From: Pseudomonas sp. 8AS
GTDB lineage: Bacteria > Pseudomonadota > Gammaproteobacteria > Pseudomonadales > Pseudomonadaceae
Direction of reading: 5' to 3'
Length of the DNA: 64,000 nucleotides
Assembly (NCBI RefSeq): GCF_902506505.1
Contig: NZ_LR733406.1
Coordinates: 3,053,666-3,117,665 of the forward strand
Below the pieces are notes generated by a model. It was not told the origin of the DNA and did not search any database. It saw only the letters and a program-made list of their open reading frames with translations. The position numbers and the translations under genes are program-made. How positions within the stretch are numbered: the first letter of the stretch is position 1; every line of letters starts with the position of its first letter. Below are positions 46,375 through 54,658 of this stretch, piece by piece.

Positions 46375-48075
46375 TTAGAAGCCCTGGAACAGTGTCAGGT
46401 GCTCGGCGATCGGGCCCAGGGCCAGCGCCGGCAGGAAAGTCAGGCCGCCCACCAGCAGAATGGTCAGGCACAGCAGGGTGACGAACAGCGGGCCGTGGGT
46501 GGGGAAGCTGTTGCCGTCGACCGGCGCACGCTTCTTCGCCGCCAGGCTGCCGGCAATCGCCAGGATCGGCAGGATGTAGCCGAAGCGCCCGAGCAGCATG
46601 GCCAGGCCGAGCAGCAGGTTGTGGTAGGGGGTGCCCGCGCCGAAGCCGGCGAAGGCCGAGCCGTTGTTGGCGGTGCCCGAGGTATAGGCGTACAGCGCCT
46701 GGCTGAAGCCGTGGGCGCCCGGGTTGCTGATGGAGGCCGCCGGTCCCTCCAGGCTCACCGCCAGGGCGGTCAGCACCAGCACGCCGAGCGGCATCACCAA
46801 GAGGGTGACGACCAGCAGGCGCACCTCGCGGGCCTCCAGCTTCTTGCCCAGGTATTCCGGGGTTCGGCCGATCATCAGGCCGGCGAGGAACACCGCGATC
46901 AGCACGAACAGCAGCATGCCGTAGAGGCCGGCGCCGACGCCGCCGAAGATCACCTCGCCAAGCATCATGTTGAACATCGGCAGCAGCCCGCCGATGGCGC
47001 TGAAGCTGTCGTGCATGGCGTTGACCGAGCCGTTGGAGGCAGCCGTGGTGGTCACCGCCCAGAGCGCCGAGGCGGCAGTACCGAAGCGTGCCTCCTTGCC
47101 CTCCAGCGAGCCGCTCTGCTCGATCGGCAGGCTGACCAGGGCCGGGTTGGGCTGGTACTCGGCCCACAAGGTCAGAGCCAGGCCGGCGACGAACAGAATC
47201 AGCATGCTGGCCAGGATGGCGCGGCTCTGGCGCAGGTCCTTGACGTAGTGGCCGAAGCTGAACACCAGGGCGGCCGGGATCAGGATGATCGAGGCCATCT
47301 CGAACAGGTTGCTCCAGGCAGTCGGGTTCTCAAAGGGATGCGCCGAGTTGACCCCGAAGAAGCCGCCGCCGTTGGTGCCCAGCTGCTTGATGGCGATCTG
47401 GCTGGCGGCCGGGCCCAGCGGGATGCTCTGGTCGGCGCCCAGCAGGGTCTTGGCCTGCACATAGTCCATGAAGCTCTGCGGCACGCCCTGCCAGACCAGG
47501 AAGATGGCCAGCGGCACGCACAGCGGCAGCAGCACGTAGAGCACGGCGCGGGTCACATCGACCCAGAAGTTGCCGATACCGTTGCTCGACTTGCGCGCAA
47601 TGCCGCGGGCGAAGGCCACCAGGATGGCCAGGCCGACGGCCGGGCTGACGAAGTTCTGCACGCCCAGGCCGACCATCTGGCTGAAGTAGCTGAGCGCCGC
47701 CTCGCCGCTGTAGGCCTGCCAGTTGGTGTTGGTGACGAAGCTCACCCCGGTGTTGAACGCCAGGGTCCATTCCAGACCGGCAAAGCCCTGCGGGTTGAGC
47801 GGCAGAGAACCTTGCAGCATGAGGATGGCGAACAGCGTCAACAGGCTGGCCAGGGTGAAGGCCAGCAGCGCCAGGCTGTAGGTCTTCCAGTCCTGCTCGG
47901 CCTGGCTGTCGACGCCGGCCACGCGGTAGCAAAGGCGCTCGAAGGGCTGGAGCAGCGGGCTCAGCAGGGTCTTCTGCCCCTCCATCGCGCGGAACAGGTA
48001 GCGCCCGAGATAGGGCGCCGGCACCAGCACCAGCACGAAGAAGGCCAGGATCAGCCAGTAGTCTTGGACTTGCAT
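46375..48075 (-). CDS. kdpA: Potassium-transporting ATPase subunit A
   Basis: 566 residues with about 10 helices and four pore-like loops; [31 protein letters not shown] and [13 protein letters not shown] are selectivity-filter regions of the superfamily of K+ transporters. It is the K+ channel subunit of KdpFABC. It begins 8 nt after kdpF. Confidence 0.98.
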   Translation of the reverse strand: MQVQDYWLILAFFVLVLVPAPYLGRYLFRAMEGQKTLLSPLLQPFERLCYRVAGVDSQAEQDWKTYSLALLAFTLASLLTLFAILMLQGSLPLNPQGFAGLEWTLAFNTGVSFVTNTNWQAYSGEAALSYFSQMVGLGVQNFVSPAVGLAILVAFARGIARKSSNGIGNFWVDVTRAVLYVLLPLCVPLAIFLVWQGVPQSFMDYVQAKTLLGADQSIPLGPAASQIAIKQLGTNGGGFFGVNSAHPFENPTAWSNLFEMASIILIPAALVFSFGHYVKDLRQSRAILASMLILFVAGLALTLWAEYQPNPALVSLPIEQSGSLEGKEARFGTAASALWAVTTTAASNGSVNAMHDSFSAIGGLLPMFNMMLGEVIFGGVGAGLYGMLLFVLIAVFLAGLMIGRTPEYLGKKLEAREVRLLVVTLLVMPLGVLVLTALAVSLEGPAASISNPGAHGFSQALYAYTSGTANNGSAFAGFGAGTPYHNLLLGLAMLLGRFGYILPILAIAGSLAAKKRAPVDGNSFPTHGPLFVTLLCLTILLVGGLTFLPALALGPIAEHLTLFQGF

Positions 48076-48083
48076 GATGCCTC

Positions 48084-48173
48084 CTAGCTACGCCCGGCGC
48101 GCAGCAGCGCGACCAGCAGATAGATGAAAAGCCCTATGGCCATGGCCAAAGACAGCCCGTCGAGAATGCTCAT
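48084..48173 (-). CDS. kdpF: K+-transporting ATPase small subunit KdpF
   Basis: A 29-residue single-helix protein ([20 protein letters not shown], then VALLRAGRS) from ATG 48173 to a stop at 48084. This is the standard KdpF length and sequence pattern. It stabilises the KdpABC complex and is the first gene of the operon. A longer frame upstream has no start site that makes sense. Confidence 0.9.
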   Translation of the reverse strand: MSILDGLSLAMAIGLFIYLLVALLRAGRS

Positions 48174-48485
48174 GCTTGCTTCGCTCCACATTGCGGTTGG
48201 GTAGCACGTGGAAACATTCTCTGAAAGATGGCCGTAAAAGTTCGATGTTTGGATAAGCAGCGGTGCGTAAAAAAAACGTAACTTTTCCACGCAATGGGGG
48301 AGATGAATCGCACCCGGCAAAGGCATACACCCGTGAGCCCCGGGGGTGAATCGTCTCTGGAGTCAGGGATTCCAGAGTGGTTCGGAAGCAGAAATGGCCC
48401 TCTCCGGACGACCTCCTCTGGCCGGCACTGACATCTGCCTCCATCTCCAGCGCGCCGTGAACTCGAGCTCAGACATCAGGCAAAT
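48174..48485 (-). promoter_or_regulatory. Structured 312-bp leader/promoter region of kdpFABC
   Basis: There is no gene between kdpF and the AraC gene. The stretch contains an A8/T8 run bounded by CGTA (48266-48280), a 7-bp hairpin (48355-48377, CTCTGGA/TCCAGAG), a CACCC/GGGTG hairpin (48328-48348), and a direct repeat TGAATCG (about 48304 and 48347). T-rich elements fit KdpE binding; the hairpins suggest a structured 5' leader. Confidence 0.5.
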
Positions 48486-49367
48486 CTAGCCGCGGTGCAG
48501 CGCCCGGTAATGGCTGGGCGCCATGCCCACCACCTTGCGGAACAGCCGCGAGAAGTAATAGGGGTCGTCGTAGCCCAGCTGCTCGCCAACCTGCCGCACC
48601 TCCAGGCCACCCTGGTCGAGCAGGCGGCAGGCGTGGGCCATCTTCAGGTTGATGAAGTCCTGGATCGGCGCATGGCCGGTCAGCGCGCGGTAGGTCTTGG
48701 CGAAGTGGAAGCGCGACAGCTTGAACTGCGCCGCCAGCTCGTCGAGGTTGAGGCTGCCGTGCAGGTGGGCGCGCATCACCGCCTGCACCGCGTCCACGTC
48801 CAGCACCCGCCCGGACTTGAGCTTGGCCCGCGCCGGCAATACCGCCAGGGAGCTGAGCAGCGCCTGCAGCTGGTGCGCGGCATGGATGAAATGCGCCAGG
48901 TTGAGGCCCTGGCGGTGCAGGCCGAGCAGCGCGTCGAACTCGGCCAGCAGGCGCGGCTGCACGCCGATGCGGCGCAGCCGCACCGGCCCGAGCAGGCGCA
49001 GGAAGTCCTCGCACAGGCTGCCGTCAAAGTGCACCCAATACAGGGTCCAGGGCCGTTCGGCATCGGCGCCGTAGGCATGCGCCTGGCCCTTGGGCAGCAG
49101 CAGCAGGTCGCCGCCGCCAACTTCTAATCGTCCATCCGCGCTGTCCAGCCAGCCGCGCCCGGCCCGGCAGTAGATCAGCAGATGATCGTCCGGCTGCATG
49201 CGCTGCATGCGGTGCCCGGCCGCCTCCGGGTAGAAGCCCAGGGCCAGCGGAAAACAGCCGGCGGCCAGCGGCTGGCGCGCCAGCAGGCGGCGCAGCCTGG
49301 GCGGGGTGATGAAGCGCAGGCCACCGGGCGGCAACGGCCAGTTGGAGGTTTCGACAGATGCGGCCAT
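48486..49367 (-). CDS. AraC-family transcriptional regulator (MmsR-like)
   Basis: 293 residues. The N-terminal cupin sensor domain has the Pseudomonas MmsR-like arrangement (LLIYCRAGRGWLDS, WTLYWVHFDG); two helix-turn-helix motifs occupy the C-terminal ~100 residues (LNLDELAAQFKLSRFHFAKTYRALTGHAP and VGEQLGYDDPYYFSRLFRKVVGMAPSHYR). It diverges from the mmsA-like gene and most likely activates it. As recalled, it matches PA0748 of PAO1 by position. Confidence 0.87.
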   Translation of the reverse strand: MAASVETSNWPLPPGGLRFITPPRLRRLLARQPLAAGCFPLALGFYPEAAGHRMQRMQPDDHLLIYCRAGRGWLDSADGRLEVGGGDLLLLPKGQAHAYGADAERPWTLYWVHFDGSLCEDFLRLLGPVRLRRIGVQPRLLAEFDALLGLHRQGLNLAHFIHAAHQLQALLSSLAVLPARAKLKSGRVLDVDAVQAVMRAHLHGSLNLDELAAQFKLSRFHFAKTYRALTGHAPIQDFINLKMAHACRLLDQGGLEVRQVGEQLGYDDPYYFSRLFRKVVGMAPSHYRALHRG

Positions 49368-49476
49368 GCTGACTCACCGGTTTCGAATCCCAAGATAGTC
49401 CATCCATCCAACAAGATCGTCAATCCACAAGCCTTCACGCAGTGGCTATAACAGGGGCACATGATTCTGCTCACGG

Positions 49477-49602
49477 TCTCGCGAGCTAGAGCCAGACAAG
49501 GCAAAGCTGGCCGAGGGAGCGGAGTTTACGGGTTGTAAATGAGCATCCCGAGGTCAGTTTTAACGCGGTATGGCCGACGCGCAGCAGATCGTGAACAGAA
49601 TC
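49477..49602. repeat. Probable dispersed Pseudomonas repeat upstream of the mmsA-like gene
   Basis: The stretch starting GGTCTCGCGAGCTAGAGCC and ending GTGAACAGAATCC looks like a family of ~120-bp intergenic sequences I recall from several Pseudomonas genomes (with GAGTTTACGGGTTGTAAATG and TATGGCCGACGCGCAGCAG). It lies just before the mmsA ribosome site. Identity is inferred from memory; the copy count is unknown. Confidence 0.4.
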
Positions 49603-49627
49603 CAAAAATAAGCTCAGGAGCAACCTG

Positions 49628-51121
49628 ATGGCCCGTGTGATCCCCCAGCTGATCGCAGGCGAGTGGCAAGCAAGCCACTCCCGTGAACTGATCGAAGTGA
49701 CCGACCCGGCCACCCAGGAAGTCCTGGCCCTGGCACCGAAGGCCACCTCTGAAGAAATCGAGGCGGCCATCGCCAGCGCCAAGAGCACCTTCCTCACCTG
49801 GCGCGAAGTGCCGGTGCCGGAGCGGGCGCGGCTGATGCTGCGCTACCAGCACCTGCTCAAGGAACACCACGACGAGCTGGCCGAGATCCTCGCCGGCGAA
49901 ACCGGCAAGACCTTCGCCGACGCCAAGGGCGATGTCTGGCGCGGCATCGAGGTGGCCGAGCACGCGGCCAACATCTGCAGCCTGATGATGGGCGAGACGG
50001 TAGAAAACGTCGCCCGCGAGATCGACACCGCCAGCTATATCCAGCCGCTCGGCGTGTGCGTCGGCATCACCCCGTTCAACTTCCCGGCGATGATCCCGCT
50101 GTGGATGTTTCCGCTGGCCATTGCCTGCGGCAACACCTTCATTCTCAAGCCGTCCGAGCAGGACCCGCTGACCCCCAACCGCCTCGCGGAACTGTTCATC
50201 CAGGCCGGCGCGCCGAAAGGCGTGCTGCAGGTGCTGCATGGCGGCCGCGAAGTGGTCGACGCCCTGCTGGTGCACGAGGACGTGCGCGCCATCTCCTTCG
50301 TCGGCTCGGTGCCGGTGGGCCAGCACATCTACCGCACCGGCACCCAGCACCTGAAGCGCGTGCAGGCCTTCGCCGGGGCGAAGAACCACATGGTGATCAT
50401 GCCCGACGCGCCCAAGGACCAGGTCATCAGCAACCTGCTCGGCGCCAGCTGCGGCGCCGCCGGCCAGCGCTGCATGGCGATCAGCGTGGCGGTGTTCGTC
50501 GGCGAGTCGAAGGCCTGGATCGACGAGCTGGCGGCGCAAATCGCCGAGTTGAAACCCGGCTACTGGAACGACCCGAGCGCCGCCTACGGCCCGCTGATCA
50601 GCCAGCAGGCCAAGCAGCGCGTGCAGCGCCTGATCGCCGAGGGCAAGGCCGAGGGCGCCGAGTGCCTGGTCGACGGCTCGCACTGCACGGTGCCGGGCTA
50701 CCCCGATGGCAACTGGCTGGGCCCGACCCTGTTCCGCGGGGTGACGACGAAGATGGGCCTGTACCGCGAGGAGATCTTCGGCCCGGTGCTGGTGTGCATG
50801 GAGGTCGACACCCTGGAGCAGGCCATCGAGCTGGTCAACGCCAGCCCGTTCGGCAACGGCACCTCGATCTTCACCCGCTCCGGCGGCGCCGCGCGGCACT
50901 ACCAGCATGCGGTGGAAGTCGGCCAGGTGGGCATCAACGTGCCGATTCCGGTGCCGCTGCCGTTCTTCTCCTTCACCGGCTGGAAGGGTTCCTTCTATGG
51001 CGACCTGCACGCCTACGGCAAGCAGGCGGTGCGTTTCTACACCGAGACCAAGACCGTCACCAGCCGCTGGTTCGATGACACGCCCGTCAGCGGGCCGAAC
51101 ATGACCATCCAACTGAAGTGA
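49628..51121 (+). CDS. CoA-acylating methylmalonate-semialdehyde dehydrogenase (MmsA-like)
   Basis: 497 residues from ATG 49628 (CAGGAG upstream). Catalytic Cys282 is in GQRCMAI, with the Rossmann FVGSVPVG and the MmsA hallmark [19 protein letters not shown]. It converts methylmalonate or malonate semialdehyde plus CoA and NAD+ to propionyl- or acetyl-CoA with CO2 release, the last step of valine breakdown. It starts a run of genes for the isobutyrate branch. PAO1 has both MmsA (PA3570) and a second copy at PA0747; this one matches the latter by context, so I leave the symbol blank. Confidence 0.9.
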   Translation: MARVIPQLIAGEWQASHSRELIEVTDPATQEVLALAPKATSEEIEAAIASAKSTFLTWREVPVPERARLMLRYQHLLKEHHDELAEILAGETGKTFADAKGDVWRGIEVAEHAANICSLMMGETVENVAREIDTASYIQPLGVCVGITPFNFPAMIPLWMFPLAIACGNTFILKPSEQDPLTPNRLAELFIQAGAPKGVLQVLHGGREVVDALLVHEDVRAISFVGSVPVGQHIYRTGTQHLKRVQAFAGAKNHMVIMPDAPKDQVISNLLGASCGAAGQRCMAISVAVFVGESKAWIDELAAQIAELKPGYWNDPSAAYGPLISQQAKQRVQRLIAEGKAEGAECLVDGSHCTVPGYPDGNWLGPTLFRGVTTKMGLYREEIFGPVLVCMEVDTLEQAIELVNASPFGNGTSIFTRSGGAARHYQHAVEVGQVGINVPIPVPLPFFSFTGWKGSFYGDLHAYGKQAVRFYTETKTVTSRWFDDTPVSGPNMTIQLK

Positions 51122-51227
51122 ACATTGACCCACTGCAATACGCTGCACATACGACCAAAAGAGAATGCCTCCCTGCTCGCCGGGGCCTCACAGTCGGCCC
51201 CGGCACAACAAGAACATGGAGGATGCA

Positions 51228-52475
51228 ATGAAACGACTGACTGCCACCCTGGCCCTCTGGGCCGGGATCACCGCCTGCGCGCAGGCTGCCGAGCCGATCA
51301 CCCTCGGTCTCAACTACCCGCGCACCGGCCCCTATAAGGAAGAAGGATTGGCACAGATGCGCGGCGCCCTGCTGGCCATCGACGAGCTGAACGCCCAGGG
51401 CGGCGTACTCGGCCGGCCCTTGCGCCTGTCCAGCAAGGACAGCGCCTCGCGCCCGGAAAAGGCGGTGAAGAACGTCGACAAGCTGGCCGACGAAGGCGCG
51501 GCCATGCTCTTCGGCGGTGCCTCCAGCGCGGTGGCCATCGCCGCCGGCAAGCGCGCCCGCGAACGCGGCCTGCTGTACTTCGGCACCCTCACCTACTCCA
51601 ACGACACCACCGGCAAGGATGGCCAGCGCTACCTGTTCCGCGAGTGCAACAACGCCTGGATGAGCGCCCGCGTGCTCGGCCAGCACCTGGCCAAGACCCT
51701 GCCGGGCAAGCGCTATTTCTACGTGACCGCCGACTACACCTGGGGCAACACCACGGAAAGCTCGCTGCGCGAGACCACCGGCACCCAGGACGCCGGGCAG
51801 AACCCGGGCCTCAAGGTGCCCTTCCCCGGCGCGCGCATCGCCGACTACCAGAACGCCCTGACCCAGGCCGCGGCCAGCAGCAGCGAGGTGCTGGTGCTGG
51901 TGCTGTTCGGCGAAGACCTGGTGCGCGCCATGCGCATCGTCGAAGACCTCGGCCTGAACAAGCGCATGCAGATCGTCGCGCCCAACCTGACCCAGAGCAT
52001 CGTCGAGCAGGCCGGCCCGAGCCTGATGGAAGGCGTGCTCGGCACCGAGCCCTGGACCTGGCAGGTGCCCAAGCGCGAAGGCTCGGAACGCGGCATGGCC
52101 TTCGTCAAGGCGTTCAGCGAGCGCTACGAGGTCTACCCGTCCAGCTCCGCCGCCTCGGCCTACAGCATCGTCCAGCAGTGGGCCGACGCCGCCAAGCGGG
52201 CCAAGAGCCTCGACAGCGAGGCGCTGATCCAGGCCCTGGAAGGCCACAGCTACAGCCTGCTCAAGGGCCAGCAGCAGTGGCGCGCCTTCGACCACCAGAA
52301 CGTGCAGACGGTGTATGCCGTGCGGGTCAAGCCGCGCGCCGAGGTGATGAAGGACCGCTTCAAGCAGGATTATTTCGAGATCGTGCATCAACTGGACGGC
52401 GAGCAGGCCGCGCCCAGCCTGGCCGAATGGCAGGCCGAGCGGCAGGCCGCCAAACAACCCCCGACCTTGCAGTGA
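51228..52475 (+). CDS. Orphan branched-chain-type ABC substrate-binding protein
   Basis: 415 residues from ATG 51228 (GGAGG site). The signal peptide ends AQA|AEP. It is a Peripla_BP_6-type (LivJ-like) receptor: ITLGLNYPRTGPYKEEGLAQ, GRPLRLSSKDSASRPEKAVKNV and VLVLVLFGEDLVRAM. There is no permease or ATPase in the window near it. It lies between the mmsA-like and acyl-CoA dehydrogenase genes on the same strand, 6 nt from the latter, so it is probably co-transcribed with valine-type catabolism genes. Ligand unknown. Confidence 0.85.
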   Translation: MKRLTATLALWAGITACAQAAEPITLGLNYPRTGPYKEEGLAQMRGALLAIDELNAQGGVLGRPLRLSSKDSASRPEKAVKNVDKLADEGAAMLFGGASSAVAIAAGKRARERGLLYFGTLTYSNDTTGKDGQRYLFRECNNAWMSARVLGQHLAKTLPGKRYFYVTADYTWGNTTESSLRETTGTQDAGQNPGLKVPFPGARIADYQNALTQAAASSSEVLVLVLFGEDLVRAMRIVEDLGLNKRMQIVAPNLTQSIVEQAGPSLMEGVLGTEPWTWQVPKREGSERGMAFVKAFSERYEVYPSSSAASAYSIVQQWADAAKRAKSLDSEALIQALEGHSYSLLKGQQQWRAFDHQNVQTVYAVRVKPRAEVMKDRFKQDYFEIVHQLDGEQAAPSLAEWQAERQAAKQPPTLQ

Positions 52476-52481
52476 GAGCCC

Positions 52482-53645
52482 ATGGACTTTGAACTGAGCG
52501 ATGAACAACGCCTGCTGGTACATAGCGCCCGCGCCTTCGCCGCGCGGGAACTGGCCCCGTATGCAGCAGACTGGGACCGCGACCACCATTTCCCGGTCGA
52601 GGTGATCAAGCGCGCCGCCGAGCAGGGCTACCTGGCCCTGTACATCAAGGAGGAAGACGGCGGCCTGGGGCTGTCGCGCCTGTCCAGTTCGTTGATCTTC
52701 GAGCAGTTGTCCGCCGGCTGTATCGCCACCACGGCGTTCCTCACCATCCACAACATGGCCAGCTGGATGCTCGCCAGCTTCGCCGACCAGGCGTTGAAGG
52801 ACGCCTGGCTGCCGCGCCTGACCAGCGGCGAGCTGCTGGCCTCCTATTGCCTGACCGAGCCGGATGCCGGTTCCGACGCCGCCCGCCTGCGCACCCGCGC
52901 CAGGCGCGACGGCGACGACTACGTGATCGACGGCAGCAAGTGCTTTATCTCCGGCGCCGGCAGTACGGATGTATTGATCGTCATGGCGCGCACCGGCGAG
53001 GACGGCGCCAAGGGCGTGTCCTGCTTCCTGGTGCCGGGCGACGCGCCGGGGGTGAAGTACGGGCGCAACGAACTGAAGATGGGCTGGCGCGCCCAGCCGA
53101 CCCGCTCGATCAGCTTCGAGGGCGTGCGCATTCCCGCCGGCAACCGCATCGGCCCGGAAGGCCAGGGCTTCGTCTATGCCATGAAGGGCCTGGACGGCGG
53201 CCGCATCAACATCGCCAGCTGCTCGCTGGGCGCGGCCCAGGCGGCGCTGGAGCAGAGCCTGCGCTACGTCGAGGAGCGCAAGCAGTTCGGCAAGGCGCTC
53301 AGCGAATTCCAGGCCCTGCAGTTCAAGCTGGCCGACATGCTCACCGACCTCACCGCCAGCCGGCAGATGGTGCGCCTGGCCGCGCACAAGCTGGACAACG
53401 GCCACGGCGAGGCCAGCCTGTACTGCGCCATGGCCAAGCGCTTCGCCACCGACCACTGCTTCAGCCTGTGCAACGAGGCCCTGCAGCTGCACGGCGGCTA
53501 TGGTTACCTCAACGACTACCCGCTGGAGCGCTGGGTGCGTGACAGCCGCGTGCACCAGATCCTGGAGGGCACCAACGAGATCATGCGGGTGATCATCGCC
53601 CGGCGCCTGCTGGACCAGGGCGGCATGCTCGATCGCCTGTTGTAG
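52482..53645 (+). CDS. Acyl-CoA dehydrogenase (isobutyryl-CoA type)
   Basis: 387 residues, typical of the family. Contains YCLTEPDAGSDAARLRTRA, KCFISGAG, RTGEDGAKGVSCFLV, the base-containing GYGYLNDYPLERWVRDSRVHQILEGTNEIMR, and ACAD FAD-binding residues. It oxidises isobutyryl-CoA (or a related acyl-CoA) to methacrylyl-CoA with electron transfer to ETF. PA0746-like by position. Confidence 0.92.
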   Translation: MDFELSDEQRLLVHSARAFAARELAPYAADWDRDHHFPVEVIKRAAEQGYLALYIKEEDGGLGLSRLSSSLIFEQLSAGCIATTAFLTIHNMASWMLASFADQALKDAWLPRLTSGELLASYCLTEPDAGSDAARLRTRARRDGDDYVIDGSKCFISGAGSTDVLIVMARTGEDGAKGVSCFLVPGDAPGVKYGRNELKMGWRAQPTRSISFEGVRIPAGNRIGPEGQGFVYAMKGLDGGRINIASCSLGAAQAALEQSLRYVEERKQFGKALSEFQALQFKLADMLTDLTASRQMVRLAAHKLDNGHGEASLYCAMAKRFATDHCFSLCNEALQLHGGYGYLNDYPLERWVRDSRVHQILEGTNEIMRVIIARRLLDQGGMLDRLL

Positions 53646-53657
53646 CCTTGGTTGATC

Positions 53658-53680
53658 GTTCCCACGCTCCGCGTGGGAAC
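53658..53680. repeat. Palindrome 1 of a four-hairpin cluster
   Basis: GTTCCCACG...CGTGGGAAC (about 9-10 bp) is a common Pseudomonas intergenic motif. It starts 12 bp after the acyl-CoA dehydrogenase stop. Confidence 0.8.
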
Positions 53681-53685
53681 GCCGC

Positions 53686-53706
53686 CCCGGACGCTCCGCG
53701 TCCGGG
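53686..53706. repeat. Palindrome 2 of a four-hairpin cluster
   Basis: CCCGGACGC...GCGTCCGGG forms a 9-bp stem. It lies 5 bp after palindrome 1. Confidence 0.8.
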
Positions 53707-53718
53707 CACGAGACAAGC

Positions 53719-53735
53719 GGGACGCAGAGCGTCCC
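53719..53735. repeat. Palindrome 3 of a four-hairpin cluster
   Basis: GGGACGC...GCGTCCC forms a 7-bp stem around AGA. Its core GACGCAGAGCGTC is an inverted variant of the CTCCGC core in palindromes 1 and 2. Confidence 0.75.
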
Positions 53736-53742
53736 AGGCCAG

Positions 53743-53765
53743 GTGCCCACGCAGAGCGTGGGCAC
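53743..53765. repeat. Palindrome 4 of a four-hairpin cluster
   Basis: GTGCCCACGC...GCGTGGGCAC forms a 10-bp stem around AGA. It ends 23 bp before the hydratase start. Confidence 0.8.
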
Positions 53766-53788
53766 CATCGGAACTGACGAGGACACTT

Positions 53789-54607
53789 ATGAGCAACGCC
53801 ATCGAAGCCTACAAGCCCGGGCTCTTCGACCTGACCCACAAGATCACCGTGGAGAAACACGGCCACACCGCGCTGATCACCCTCAACCACCCGCCGGCCA
53901 ACACCTGGGACCGCGACTCGCTGATCGGCCTCAAGCAGCTGGTCGAGCACCTCAACCGCGACGACGACATCTACGCCCTGGTGGTGACCGGCCAGGGCGG
54001 CAAGTTCTTCAGCGCCGGGGCCGACCTCAACCTGTTCGCCGACGGCGACAAGGCCCGCGCCCGCGAGATGGCGCGGCGCTTCGGCGAGGCCTTCGAGGCG
54101 CTGCGCGACTTCCGCGGCGTGTCGATCGCGGCGATCAACGGCTACGCCATGGGCGGCGGCCTGGAATGCGCCCTGGCCTGCGACATCCGCATCGCCGAAC
54201 GCCAGGCGCAACTGGCCCTGCCGGAAGCCAGCGTCGGACTGCTGCCCTGCGCCGGCGGCACCCAGGCACTGCCCTGGCTGGTCGGCGAAGGCTGGGCTAA
54301 GCGCATGATCCTCTGCGGCGAGCGCATCGACGCCGAGACCGCCCTGCGCATCGGCCTGGTCGAGCAGGTGGTGGACAGCGGCGAGGCCCGCGGCCATGCC
54401 CTGCTGCTGGCGGCCAAGGTCGCGCGGCAGAGCCCGGTGGCGGTGCGCACCATCAAGCCGCTGATCCAGGGCGCGCGCGAACGCGGAGCCAATACCTGGC
54501 TGCCCGAGGAGCGCGAGCGTTTCGTCGACCTGTTCGACGCCGACGACACCCGCGAAGGGGTCAACGCCTTCCTCGAGAAACGCGACGCGCAGTGGCGCAA
54601 TAAATAA
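53789..54607 (+). CDS. Enoyl-CoA hydratase/isomerase, DspI-like
   Basis: 272 residues from ATG 53789 (GACGAGGACACTT upstream). The crotonase fold is clear: SAGADLN forming the first oxyanion hole, NGYAMGGGLECALACD for the second, catalytic Glu126 and Glu146. It hydrates an enoyl-CoA such as methacrylyl-CoA. In PAO1 the protein at this position is PA0745 (DspI), needed for the biofilm-dispersion signal cis-2-decenoic acid; the N-terminus YKPGLFDLTHKITVEKHGH looks like it from memory. A role in valine breakdown, fatty-acid signal synthesis or both cannot be separated here. Confidence 0.87.
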   Translation: MSNAIEAYKPGLFDLTHKITVEKHGHTALITLNHPPANTWDRDSLIGLKQLVEHLNRDDDIYALVVTGQGGKFFSAGADLNLFADGDKARAREMARRFGEAFEALRDFRGVSIAAINGYAMGGGLECALACDIRIAERQAQLALPEASVGLLPCAGGTQALPWLVGEGWAKRMILCGERIDAETALRIGLVEQVVDSGEARGHALLLAAKVARQSPVAVRTIKPLIQGARERGANTWLPEERERFVDLFDADDTREGVNAFLEKRDAQWRNK

Positions 54608-54658
54608 TCGGCGCCCACTCGCCCACAGGGTGCGCCGCGCGCACCAGGAACCCCGAAG

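Noticed and set aside
43664..47167. A 1167-codon continuous frame on minus across kdpC, kdpB and kdpA
   Set aside because: Only its last 191 codons (KdpC) are real; the upper part reads through kdpB in a wrong frame.
44512..48087. A 1191-codon open frame on plus, opposite kdpA/kdpB/kdpC
   Set aside because: It is an artefact of GC-rich third positions in the kdp genes. Its composition (Gln/His/Arg-rich, repetitive) matches no family and the minus-strand genes are beyond doubt.
49486..49797. A 103-codon minus frame ending in the repeat block before the mmsA-like gene
   Set aside because: It overlaps mmsA antisense and its lower half is the repeat itself; similar spurious frames arise from this repeat in other genomes.
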